Below, piece after piece: positions 1 through 5,179 of a stretch of 5,186 nucleotides of DNA (its first letter is position 1; every line of letters begins with the position of its first letter). A model generated the notes under the pieces. The model did not search any database. It was not told where the DNA came from and saw nothing but the letters and a program-made list of their open reading frames with translations. The position numbers were made by a program, and so were the translations under genes. Where the stretch lies: the NCBI GenBank assembly GCA_002315595.1, contig DCHG01000044.1, positions 1-5,186 on the forward strand. The letters run 5' to 3'. Source of the DNA: Clostridiales bacterium UBA1758 (lineage in GTDB: Bacteria > Bacillota > Clostridia > Oscillospirales > UBA1758).

Positions 1-73
1 TCCATCTTCTGGTCTGGTGACCGAAATGGACGCCTGCTTCGAGCAGTTGCTTCATGGATACGACTTGGGACAT
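1..73 (-). CDS. rpsB: Ribosomal protein S2, N-terminal fragment (runs off left edge)
   Basis: Only the first 24 codons are present, reading leftward from an ATG at 73-71. The peptide begins MSQVVSMKQLLEAGVHFGHQ and continues with T-R-R-W. The LLEAGVHFGHQTRRW block is the hallmark N-terminus of bacterial S2, which binds the small ribosomal subunit near the head-body junction together with S1. The start is fixed by a GGAGGA ribosome binding site (86-81) seven bases before the ATG. The rest of the gene, and any following tsf (elongation factor Ts, its usual neighbour), lie outside the window. A promoter and a leader of about 110 nt precede it. Identification is firm despite the short length, because this block is nearly invariant in S2. 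Confidence 0.96.
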   Translation of the reverse strand, partial: MSQVVSMKQLLEAGVHFGHQTRRW

Positions 74-187
74 TTTTATTTCCTCCTTTTGGTTTTACCC
101 TCCACCCAACCGCCGCATTTTTCGCGATCACGGATTTCGTGACACCGTGCGAAATCGGTCGAATGTGTGTAATGCGCTTTCACGCGC
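74..187 (-). promoter_or_regulatory. rpsB 5' leader with competing hairpins
   Basis: This is the predicted untranslated leader of rpsB, from an inferred start near 187 down to the ATG. Several stems can be seen. GATTTCG (133-139) is the exact reverse complement of CGAAATC (150-156). TCACG (128-132) pairs with CGTGA (138-142) around a five-base loop. ACGG (130-133) with CCGT (145-148) and TTTCGC (120-125) with GCGAAA (149-154) form a third, longer, bulged stem. These use overlapping bases, so they cannot all form at once. A small GCGC stem lies near the 5' end. Ribosomal protein operons are often autoregulated through such leaders, and E. coli S2 is known to repress its own operon. Whether this leader does so is inference; I do not recognise it as a named motif. 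Confidence 0.45.
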
Positions 188-193
188 CTAACT

Positions 194-222
194 ATCATAG
201 CACAACGCGTCAAAATATGCAA
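194..222 (-). promoter_or_regulatory. Sigma-A-type promoter for rpsB
   Basis: On the minus strand a -35 box TTGCAT (222-217) is followed after exactly 17 bases by a -10 box TATGAT (199-194). Transcription would begin near 187, giving a leader of about 110 nt before rpsB. Four of six -35 bases and five of six -10 bases match consensus. It lies between the end of the YlmC-like gene and rpsB, so rpsB need not depend on readthrough from that gene. Confidence 0.75.
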
Positions 223-262
223 GGAAAAATTTCAAAAAATCTCAAAATAAACACCCATTTTT

Positions 263-281
263 GCATTTTTGTAGAAAATGC
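263..281 (-). terminator. Weak AT-rich hairpin after the YlmC-like gene
   Basis: GCATTTT (263-269) and AAAATGC (275-281) form a perfect 7-bp inverted repeat with a five-base loop. It begins 4 bases past the stop codon of the YlmC-like gene. It has only two G-C pairs and no uninterrupted U-run directly after it on the minus strand, although the following 40 bases are T-rich. It could be a weak terminator or a 3'-end-protecting hairpin. Some readthrough into the rpsB region would be expected. Confidence 0.3.
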
Positions 282-284
282 CCC

Positions 285-563
285 TCATTCGAGCCACCCG
301 CGGTCATTTTTGGCTAAATCGCCCGTATCTTCACTGTCGACAAGCACGATATCGTCACCGATTCGGCGGATCTTGTTCCATTCAAGCCTTACATCCTCCC
401 CTTTTCCGACCAGCCTTGACAGTGCCTTTTTTCCCGGAAGTACCATCCGTTCGACTTTTCCCGATTCGGTGTCGAACTCGACGTCCTCGATAAAGCCGAG
501 TCTTGCGCCGTTTCGCAGATTGATGACCTCCTTGGCACGCAATTGCTCCACCGTAATTTTCAT
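285..563 (-). CDS. ylmC: YlmC/YmxH-family PRC-barrel protein
   Basis: This 92-residue protein is a single PRC-barrel domain covering about residues 4-76. The pattern is LRAKEVINLRNGARLGFIED (residues 8-27), then a V-F-D stretch, a VLPGKK turn (41-46) and a GEDVRLEWNKIRRIGDDIVL block (55-74). This matches the YlmC/YmxH family found in spore-forming Bacillota and usually named a sporulation protein. The family's role is poorly defined; PRC-barrel folds often act as small adaptor or RNA/protein-binding modules. The last 16 or so residues are acidic, polar and probably disordered. The start is supported by an AAGGAG ribosome binding site six bases upstream. It is transcribed divergently from the beta-helix cluster and in the same direction as rpsB. 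I could not find a convincing promoter for it. The family call is strong; the function is not. Confidence 0.88.
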   Translation of the reverse strand: MKITVEQLRAKEVINLRNGARLGFIEDVEFDTESGKVERMVLPGKKALSRLVGKGEDVRLEWNKIRRIGDDIVLVDSEDTGDLAKNDRGWLE

Positions 564-573
564 GCAATTCTCC

Positions 574-602
574 TTTACAACGGCGAATTCATTCGCTATA
601 AT
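574..602 (+). promoter_or_regulatory. Sigma-A-type promoter for beta-helix gene A and the kinase
   Basis: A -35 box TTTACA (574-579) and a perfect -10 box TATAAT (597-602) are separated by exactly 17 bases. Transcription should start near 609, leaving about 34 nt before the ATG at 643. The -35 box sits directly over the ribosome binding site of the divergent YlmC-like gene (its AAGGAG occupies 575-570), so the two units share a very compact intergenic region. Confidence 0.8.
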
Positions 603-628
603 TTATTTGTGTTTTTATGTGTATTATC

Positions 629-634
629 GGAGGA
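629..634 (+). promoter_or_regulatory. Ribosome binding site that fixes the start of gene A
   Basis: GGAGGA lies eight bases before the ATG at 643. The reading frame is open far upstream, to an ATG at 139, but that extension runs antisense across the YlmC-like gene and over the promoter at 574-602. This site, and the match of the paralog's N-terminus (MKTIYASS against MRTVYASS here), show that 643 is the true start. Confidence 0.92.
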
Positions 635-642
635 ATAAATTC

Positions 643-2004
643 ATGCGAACTGTTTACGCCTCTTCGGTCGCAACCCTTGACAGTGATGTGTATCACGGCG
701 GCGGTACCGATGTCACCGATGCGTTACAATCCGTTCTCGACGGCGGAAACGTGCATCTCATCGTTGACGGTGCGGCACTTGTCCACGGACTCGTGATCTA
801 TTCGAATACCGTCATTGAATGTCCCACCGCGTCCTGCGGCTTTTTCATGGATGATTACCATTTCGGTCCGATCCTCCGAAACGCCAATCAGGTCATGAGT
901 TGGGATATCATCGACCACGATATGATCCTACTCGGCGGTACCTACAACCATAACTGTATGAATCAACTCGGCGAAGGCGCAAACGAACAGTTTTTGTTCA
1001 ACACCGAATTTCTTTTCAACGGCACTTACAATCTCACGATGAAGGATGTGCATATCCGCAACTTCCGCGCCATGGCGATGCTTGCCCGTTGGATGGTCAA
1101 CACAGTGTTTGAAGGGCTTCGTCTGGAACTGCCGGACTTCATTTTCAGCGGACATCAGGACGGTTTCAATATCGGCTTCTGCCGAAATCTCATCATTCGC
1201 GATTTTCAGGGCACCTCCGGCGACGATATTTTATCGCTGGGTGGTGAAAATACCGATGTCCTCATTGACGGCGTGTTCTTTCATGACGCGCGTCAGGGCA
1301 TCCGTATGCTCAACAACGGCAAATCCGGATCCGGTCCGATCGACCGTGTAACCGTTCGAAATGTCACGGGCAATTTCCACACCTTCGTTTTCAGCGTGAA
1401 CGCGTGGTACCCGAACGGAAACTACGGCAATTTCGGTTCGCTTGATTTTGAAAACATCGATGTGCGTATGCTTCCGCCGTTGCACGACTTCACGCCGCAG
1501 ATGTTTTGCTGGTTCGGCGGCGATATCGACAGTGTCACCTTCCGTAATGTCCGAGTGACGAACACAACCGATCACCGCCCGTATTTCGAACTCGGCGTTC
1601 CGTATATGGAAACTTTTCTGCCCCTTCCCGAACATAAACCGCGTTTTAAGTATTTCGAACTGAACGGCTTCACGGTCATCGAAAATTCGCCGAATTCCGG
1701 CACGGAATACGTCAATTTGCATGAAAAAATCGACCATGTCGTGCTTCGTGACATCCATGTATTTCGCGAAGGAACGCCGTACGGCTCGCTTGTGACGCTC
1801 CCGTTTGAAGGCGCCTGCGACACACTTTCGATGTCGGATGTCCATGTAAAGGGGCTTGAAAATACGATCTATGCCGAAAAAGGTCATTCGATCGAACGAC
1901 TGATCGCAAGCAACGTGATACTTGAAAATATCCCGAACGGACTGGTCAATGCTCCGAACGATACGGTCAAAAAGCAGATACTCCACAATGTCAACGAACT
2001 GTAA
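643..2004 (+). CDS. Cytosolic right-handed beta-helix protein, distant GH28 (polygalacturonase-like), copy A
   Basis: This 453-residue protein has no signal peptide or membrane segment. It opens with a GGGTDVTDALQSVL segment (19-32), typical of the N-terminal strand of GH28 and pectate-lyase-like folds, and then shows repeated strand-turn units of the I-x-V-x-N type to the C-terminus. The region resembling the GH28 active site is HQDG (171-174), SGDD (192-195), RQGIR (217-221) and FSVNAW (250-255). In polygalacturonases these positions read NTDG, GDD, GHG and RIK. The acids at 173, 194 and 195 are kept with the family's 21-residue spacing. The His is Gln218, and Arg/Lys of RIK are Ser251 and Asn253. 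Known GH28 enzymes hydrolyse alpha-galacturonosyl bonds by inversion, with Arg and Lys holding the uronate carboxylate, so a different substrate is likely here. It is 13 nt upstream of the kinase and paralogous end to end with 2703-4112. An uncharacterised non-hydrolase role cannot be excluded. Confidence 0.8.
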   Translation: MRTVYASSVATLDSDVYHGGGTDVTDALQSVLDGGNVHLIVDGAALVHGLVIYSNTVIECPTASCGFFMDDYHFGPILRNANQVMSWDIIDHDMILLGGTYNHNCMNQLGEGANEQFLFNTEFLFNGTYNLTMKDVHIRNFRAMAMLARWMVNTVFEGLRLELPDFIFSGHQDGFNIGFCRNLIIRDFQGTSGDDILSLGGENTDVLIDGVFFHDARQGIRMLNNGKSGSGPIDRVTVRNVTGNFHTFVFSVNAWYPNGNYGNFGSLDFENIDVRMLPPLHDFTPQMFCWFGGDIDSVTFRNVRVTNTTDHRPYFELGVPYMETFLPLPEHKPRFKYFELNGFTVIENSPNSGTEYVNLHEKIDHVVLRDIHVFREGTPYGSLVTLPFEGACDTLSMSDVHVKGLENTIYAEKGHSIERLIASNVILENIPNGLVNAPNDTVKKQILHNVNEL

Positions 2005-2017
2005 CGGAGGATTTTGA

Positions 2018-2581
2018 ATGAAAAAGCCATATTGTCTGATGATCGGCGGAATGTCGGCAAGTGGAAAATCCACGCTTGCGGGGACACTTGCCGAAAAACT
2101 GAACAACCTCGACATCTCGACGGCGATCATCGGCGGTGATAAATTCTTCCGTGACGAACTTCCCGTGATGACCTCCCCGATTAGCGGAAGGCAGTTTGAC
2201 GACTGCAACAGCCCCGACTCCATTGACAGTGACGCGCTTTATCACTCCGTCCGCGATATGCTTTCGCAGGCGGTCGACATCGTCATCGTCGAAGGTATCT
2301 CCGTGCTTTGTTTTGATAATATCCGCAAACTCGCCGACACCGTCGTCTATGTCGACGCAAGCGTTGAAACCCGCCTTTACCGCCGCATCCGCCGCAATCT
2401 CGAATGGGGCAGTTCTTTGCATGAGATCGGCGATTACTATGTCGAATCCGCCCGCTTTGGGGAAATGCGGAACTTCGAATACACGCGTGCCTATGCTTCC
2501 GTTATCATCAACGGCGACCGCCCGACGGAAGAAGTCGTCGATATGCTGACGGCGTACCTGAAAAGCAAAATAAATCGTTGA
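2018..2581 (+). CDS. P-loop kinase of the uridine kinase / phosphoribulokinase superfamily
   Basis: This 187-residue cytosolic kinase has a Walker A loop GGMSASGKST (10-19). A GGDKFFRD segment (39-46) corresponds to the D-x-F-Y substrate/Mg site of uridine kinases. PDSID (66-70) matches their PDAFD, VIVEGI (89-94) is the Walker B-like strand, and VYVDASVETRLYRRIRRNLEWG (110-131, over two pieces) matches the V-D-x-x-x-x-x-R-L-x-R-R-I-x-R lid. Uridine kinases use ATP or GTP to phosphorylate uridine and cytidine, but the superfamily also includes phosphoribulokinase, pantothenate kinase and other small-molecule kinases. The protein is a little short for Udk (about 200-215 residues), and the His usually just before the PD motif is Ser65, so nucleoside specificity is doubtful. 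A GGAGG site (2006-2010) lies seven bases upstream. The 13-nt gap to gene A implies co-transcription. The fold call is firm; the substrate is unknown and may be a sugar released by the neighbouring proteins. Confidence 0.85.
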   Translation: MKKPYCLMIGGMSASGKSTLAGTLAEKLNNLDISTAIIGGDKFFRDELPVMTSPISGRQFDDCNSPDSIDSDALYHSVRDMLSQAVDIVIVEGISVLCFDNIRKLADTVVYVDASVETRLYRRIRRNLEWGSSLHEIGDYYVESARFGEMRNFEYTRAYASVIINGDRPTEEVVDMLTAYLKSKINR

Positions 2582-2599
2582 AAAGTGCGTTATCTTTTA

Positions 2600-2628
2600 T
2601 TGACGAAGGCCTGTTTTCAAGATATAAT
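2600..2628 (+). promoter_or_regulatory. Sigma-A-type promoter P1 for beta-helix gene B
   Basis: TTGACG (2600-2605) and a perfect TATAAT (2623-2628) are spaced by 17 bases, starting only 18 bases after the kinase stop codon. Transcription from near 2635 would give a leader of about 68 nt before the ATG at 2703. No terminator hairpin separates the kinase from this site, so gene B is probably transcribed both from here and by readthrough from the upstream promoter. Confidence 0.75.
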
Positions 2629-2662
2629 GTTTATCAATCAATCATTTCGGCGCTTGACATTT

Positions 2663-2691
2663 TCGACTTTAACAAACATCATTGATATAAT
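2663..2691 (+). promoter_or_regulatory. Possible second promoter P2 abutting the gene B ribosome binding site
   Basis: A second perfect TATAAT (2686-2691) has a 17-base spacer to a weaker -35, TCGACT (2663-2668). A better -35-like TTGACA lies at 2654-2659, but is 26 bases away from this -10. The nine bases GATATAATG occur both here (2684-2692) and at P1 (2621-2629). The GGGAGG ribosome binding site follows at once (2692-2697), so a start about 7 nt after this -10 would remove it and leave an almost leaderless message. A chance resemblance is possible. Confidence 0.35.
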
Positions 2692-2702
2692 GGGAGGAAA
2701 CT

Positions 2703-4112
2703 ATGAAAACCATTTACGCTTCTTCGATTGCAAAACTCGACAGTAACGTTCATACGGGCGGTGGTACCGATGTCACCGCCGAACTGCAAGCCGTCCTCAA
2801 CGGTGGCGATGTCCACCTCATCATGGACGGTGCAGCACTCGTCAGCGGGCTCGTCCTTTATTCGAATACCGTCATCGAATGTCCCACGGCACAGTGCGGT
2901 TTTTTCATGAGCGACCTCGCCAATAACTGCCTGATCCGCAATGCGCATTTTCATATGTACGGGCCGATCGAAGATCACGATATTCACCTCATCGGCGGTA
3001 CCTATAACCAGAACTGCATGAACCAGTATTTCAAAAAAGATCCGAAAAAGGTCGGCGACGCACCCACCTTCGACTCCGTTTTCGACGACGTCATGGAATT
3101 TGAGTTCTACGGCGTTGAAAACCTCTATATGCGCGATGTTCATATCCGAGACGAACGCACCTATGCCCTTCTTGCCGCCAACTGGAAAAACATCGTAATG
3201 GAAGGCGTCGTCATGGAACTGCCGAACTTTATGTTCGCCTCACACCAGGATGGTTTGCATTTCTTCGGTCCGGGACAATTCCTGACCATCCGCGATCTGC
3301 GTGGTACCGGCGGTGACGATATTATCAACATCGGTCCGGATGAACACGACGGCAAGTCCTCGATTACCGATGTTCTTATCGACGGAGTGTTCTTTGAAAA
3401 TGCCAAGCAGGGCATCCGTATGCTCTCCCGCGATCAAGGTCGCCTTGACCGCGTGACCGTCAAAAATGTCACCGGCACCTATCACACCTTTGCGTTCAGC
3501 ATCAACTCATGGGTGCCGAACGAGTATTACGGCAATTTCGGCTCGCTTTATTTCGAAAACATCGACGTCCGTCAACTCCCCGCACTGCATGACTATACGC
3601 CGCAGATGTTCTGTTGGTTCGGCGGCAATTTCGACAGTGTTATTTTCAAAAATGTCCGCGTTTCGGGTACGGTCGACTCCCGTCCGTATTTTGAAATCGG
3701 CGTTCCCTTCCTTGAAAAGTACATCGACCTGCCGAAAGACAATCTACCGAAGTTCAAGTATTTCGAAGTCGACGGCTTCACCGTGCTTGAAGATGTGGAC
3801 GCACCCGGTGCGGATTACTTCATCTTCTATGAAAAAACGGATCATATCGTCCTGCGTGACATCAATATTTTCCGCGAAGGGACGCCCGCAGGCTCCGTGG
3901 TCAGTTTCCCCTTCAACGGCGGATGCGACACACTATCGATCGCCGACGCATATGTTAAAAATACCGAAGATTTTGTCAAGGTCACCGAAGGCCACAAGGT
4001 CGGTCGGCTGATTGCAAACAATGTCGTGTGCGACAATGTCACCACCGGCTTTGTCGACGCTCCCGCAGGAACGATCGGCAAAAAGATTTTGTCGGGTATC
4101 ACCGAACTGTAA
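2703..4112 (+). CDS. Cytosolic right-handed beta-helix protein, distant GH28 (polygalacturonase-like), copy B
   Basis: This 469-residue paralog aligns with copy A along its entire length, by eye at well over half of positions. It also lacks a signal peptide. The active-site-like motifs are HQDG (181-184), GGDD (203-206), KQGIR (235-239) and FSINSW (265-270). The acids at 183, 205 and 206 are retained, while the GH28 His is Gln236 and the RIK Arg/Lys are Ser266 and Asn268, the same substitutions as in copy A. Copy B is longer mainly through an acidic/lysine-rich insertion at about 109-128 and a short loop at about 213-221, just after the GDD motif where it could shape a substrate cleft. A very conserved block, LHDYTPQMFCWFGG (295-308), is shared with copy A but is not one I associate with classical polygalacturonases. 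A GGGAGG site precedes the ATG by five bases. A strong terminator follows. Hydrolysis of an imported oligosaccharide is the likeliest role; the substrate is not determinable. Confidence 0.8.
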   Translation: MKTIYASSIAKLDSNVHTGGGTDVTAELQAVLNGGDVHLIMDGAALVSGLVLYSNTVIECPTAQCGFFMSDLANNCLIRNAHFHMYGPIEDHDIHLIGGTYNQNCMNQYFKKDPKKVGDAPTFDSVFDDVMEFEFYGVENLYMRDVHIRDERTYALLAANWKNIVMEGVVMELPNFMFASHQDGLHFFGPGQFLTIRDLRGTGGDDIINIGPDEHDGKSSITDVLIDGVFFENAKQGIRMLSRDQGRLDRVTVKNVTGTYHTFAFSINSWVPNEYYGNFGSLYFENIDVRQLPALHDYTPQMFCWFGGNFDSVIFKNVRVSGTVDSRPYFEIGVPFLEKYIDLPKDNLPKFKYFEVDGFTVLEDVDAPGADYFIFYEKTDHIVLRDINIFREGTPAGSVVSFPFNGGCDTLSIADAYVKNTEDFVKVTEGHKVGRLIANNVVCDNVTTGFVDAPAGTIGKKILSGITEL

Positions 4113-4126
4113 ATTTCATCTTTCCT

Positions 4127-4153
4127 ACCTCCCCACCACCGGGGAGGTTTTTT
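4127..4153 (+). terminator. Strong intrinsic terminator after gene B
   Basis: ACCTCCCC (4127-4134) and GGGGAGGT (4141-4148) form a perfect 8-bp GC-rich stem around a six-base loop, followed directly by a run of six T (4148-4153). It lies 14 bases past the gene B stop codon and ends the beta-helix/kinase cluster. It separates the cluster from the methyltransferase unit. The rest of the gap up to the next promoter (4154-4247) is AT-rich and shows nothing else I can name. Confidence 0.93.
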
Positions 4154-4247
4154 ATCATATACGATACCCGCATCGTTCCGGCACAATCATTTTCACCAAA
4201 TCCTTCCTTTTGCCGTCCCAATTTTCTTTTTTATAAGGTATTATTCA

Positions 4248-4276
4248 TTGACTAGTTTATTGTATTGTGATAAAAT
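4248..4276 (+). promoter_or_regulatory. Extended -10 sigma-A promoter for the methyltransferase gene
   Basis: TTGACT (4248-4253) and TAAAAT (4271-4276) are separated by 17 bases. A TG dinucleotide at 4268-4269 one base before the -10 makes it an extended -10 promoter. Transcription should start near 4283, giving a leader of about 30 nt that contains the GGAGGA ribosome binding site at 4301-4306. Confidence 0.82.
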
Positions 4277-4312
4277 AAACTGATAAAGTAAAATTTTTTC
4301 GGAGGAACGAAA

Positions 4313-5179
4313 ATGTGGATTGCCCGAAACTGGCGTGATTATGAAGTGATCGACACATCCGGCGGTGAAAAATTGGAACGCTGGGGCAAATACACCCTTG
4401 TCCGTCCCGATCCGCAGGTGATTTGGGAAACGGAAAAAAAGGATCCGCGCTGGCTCAAAAGCAACGCGTCCTACTCCCGTTCGTCATCCGGCGGCGGTGC
4501 GTGGCAGATCAAAAATCTTCCCGAATCATGGCAAGTTCACTATGGAAATCTCACCTTCAACGTCAAGCCGATGAATTTCAAACACACCGGCATCTTCCCC
4601 GAACAAGCGGCAAACTGGGACTACATCACCGACAAAATCAAAAATGCCGGTCGTGAGATCTCGGTGCTGAATTTGTTTGCCTATACGGGCGGTGCGACGG
4701 TGGCTGCCGCCGCCGCAGGTGCAAAGGTGTGCCATGTGGACGCCGCACGCGGTATGGTTGCATGGGCGAAGGATAACGCGAAATCCTCCGGGCTGGAATC
4801 CGCCCCGATCCGTTATATCGTAGACGATTGCGTGAAATTCTGTGAACGCGAACTCAAACGCGGTCACTTCTATGATGCGATCATCATGGATCCCCCGTCG
4901 TACGGCCGCGGTCCTTCCGGCGAAGTTTGGAAGATCGAACAAAATCTTTGGCCGCTTCTCACACTGACGGCGAAACTTCTTTCCGATCGTCCGTTGTTTG
5001 TCATCATCAACTCCTACACCACCGGGCTTTCTCCGTCAGTGCTGACTTATATGGCGAATTCCACTTTCGGCGCACGTTTCAAAGGACGCACCGAATCCGA
5101 AGAACTCGGTCTGCCCGTTACGGTTTCGGGGCAGGTTTTGCCCGCAGGAGCCGCAGGACGCTGGACGCCCGTCAAATAA
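4313..5179 (+). CDS. Class I SAM-dependent methyltransferase, RlmI-like (COG1092 type), no PUA domain
   Basis: This 288-residue protein carries a Rossmann methyltransferase domain in about residues 75-288. SAM-binding motif I is VLNLFAYTGG (118-127), and the end of the second strand is HVDAARGMVAWAKDN (141-155), with Asp143 expected to bind the ribose. A DDC segment (171-173) fits the adenine-contact acid motif, and YDAIIMDPPSYGRG (187-200) is the motif IV DPP[S]Y signature. The FAYTGG...HVD...DPPSYGRG set is typical of the RlmI/RlmK-like rRNA cytosine-5 or guanine methyltransferases. RlmI itself has an N-terminal PUA RNA-binding domain; here the first 75 or so residues are a short, tryptophan-rich, beta-type segment that does not look like PUA. 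RNA is therefore a likely but unproven substrate. GGAGGA six bases before the ATG supports the start. It stands as its own transcription unit and has no evident link to the beta-helix cluster. No terminator is seen in the seven bases left after the stop. Confidence 0.85.
   Translation: MWIARNWRDYEVIDTSGGEKLERWGKYTLVRPDPQVIWETEKKDPRWLKSNASYSRSSSGGGAWQIKNLPESWQVHYGNLTFNVKPMNFKHTGIFPEQAANWDYITDKIKNAGREISVLNLFAYTGGATVAAAAAGAKVCHVDAARGMVAWAKDNAKSSGLESAPIRYIVDDCVKFCERELKRGHFYDAIIMDPPSYGRGPSGEVWKIEQNLWPLLTLTAKLLSDRPLFVIINSYTTGLSPSVLTYMANSTFGARFKGRTESEELGLPVTVSGQVLPAGAAGRWTPVK

Larger units (their letters stand above)
643..4112 (+). repeat. Gene-scale tandem duplication flanking the kinase
   Basis: The genes at 643-2004 and 2703-4112 are direct paralogs in the same orientation. 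Similarity extends from the first to the last codon: both proteins start M-[RK]-T-[VI]-YASS and end in N/T-EL. Short identical DNA runs remain, for example GGTACCGATGTCACCG near the 5' end of both. The kinase between them is not duplicated. Divergence is too great for a recent copy, and the differing loops suggest the two have specialised. Confidence 0.85.

Noticed and set aside
139..642. In-frame upstream extension of beta-helix gene A, adding 168 residues
   Set aside because: It is antisense to the YlmC-like gene, covers the TTTACA/TATAAT promoter, has no beta-helix character and is absent from the paralog. The ribosome binding site at 629-634 supports the start at 643.
1231..2223. 330-codon minus-strand open frame opposite gene A and the kinase
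   Set aside because: Shadow frame created by codon bias of the plus-strand genes. It spans the A/kinase junction, has no recognisable domain, and both plus-strand genes are clearly real.
1991..2422. Minus-strand open frame of 143 codons within the kinase gene
   Set aside because: Low-complexity antisense reading of a gene with intact Walker A and uridine-kinase motifs; no family resemblance of its own.
2582..2600. Terminator between the kinase and gene B
   Set aside because: No inverted repeat or U-run can be found there; only the kinase stop codon and an AT-rich stretch leading into the promoter.
2654..2691. TTGACA paired with TATAAT as the gene B promoter
   Set aside because: The spacer is 26 bases, far outside the 16-18 range. 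TTGACG/TATAAT at 2600-2628 is a much better promoter.
3466..4011. 181-codon plus-strand frame inside gene B
   Set aside because: Ser/Thr/Pro/Arg-rich composition typical of an out-of-frame translation; overlaps the conserved beta-helix coding frame.
643..4112. Phage tailspike or secreted pectinase interpretation of the beta-helix proteins
   Set aside because: No phage genes, no signal peptide, no tail-attachment or carbohydrate-binding domain, and the operon partner is a cytosolic kinase.
4526..4942. Minus-strand frame of 138 codons opposite the methyltransferase gene
   Set aside because: Antisense shadow of a gene with unmistakable SAM-binding and DPPSY motifs.
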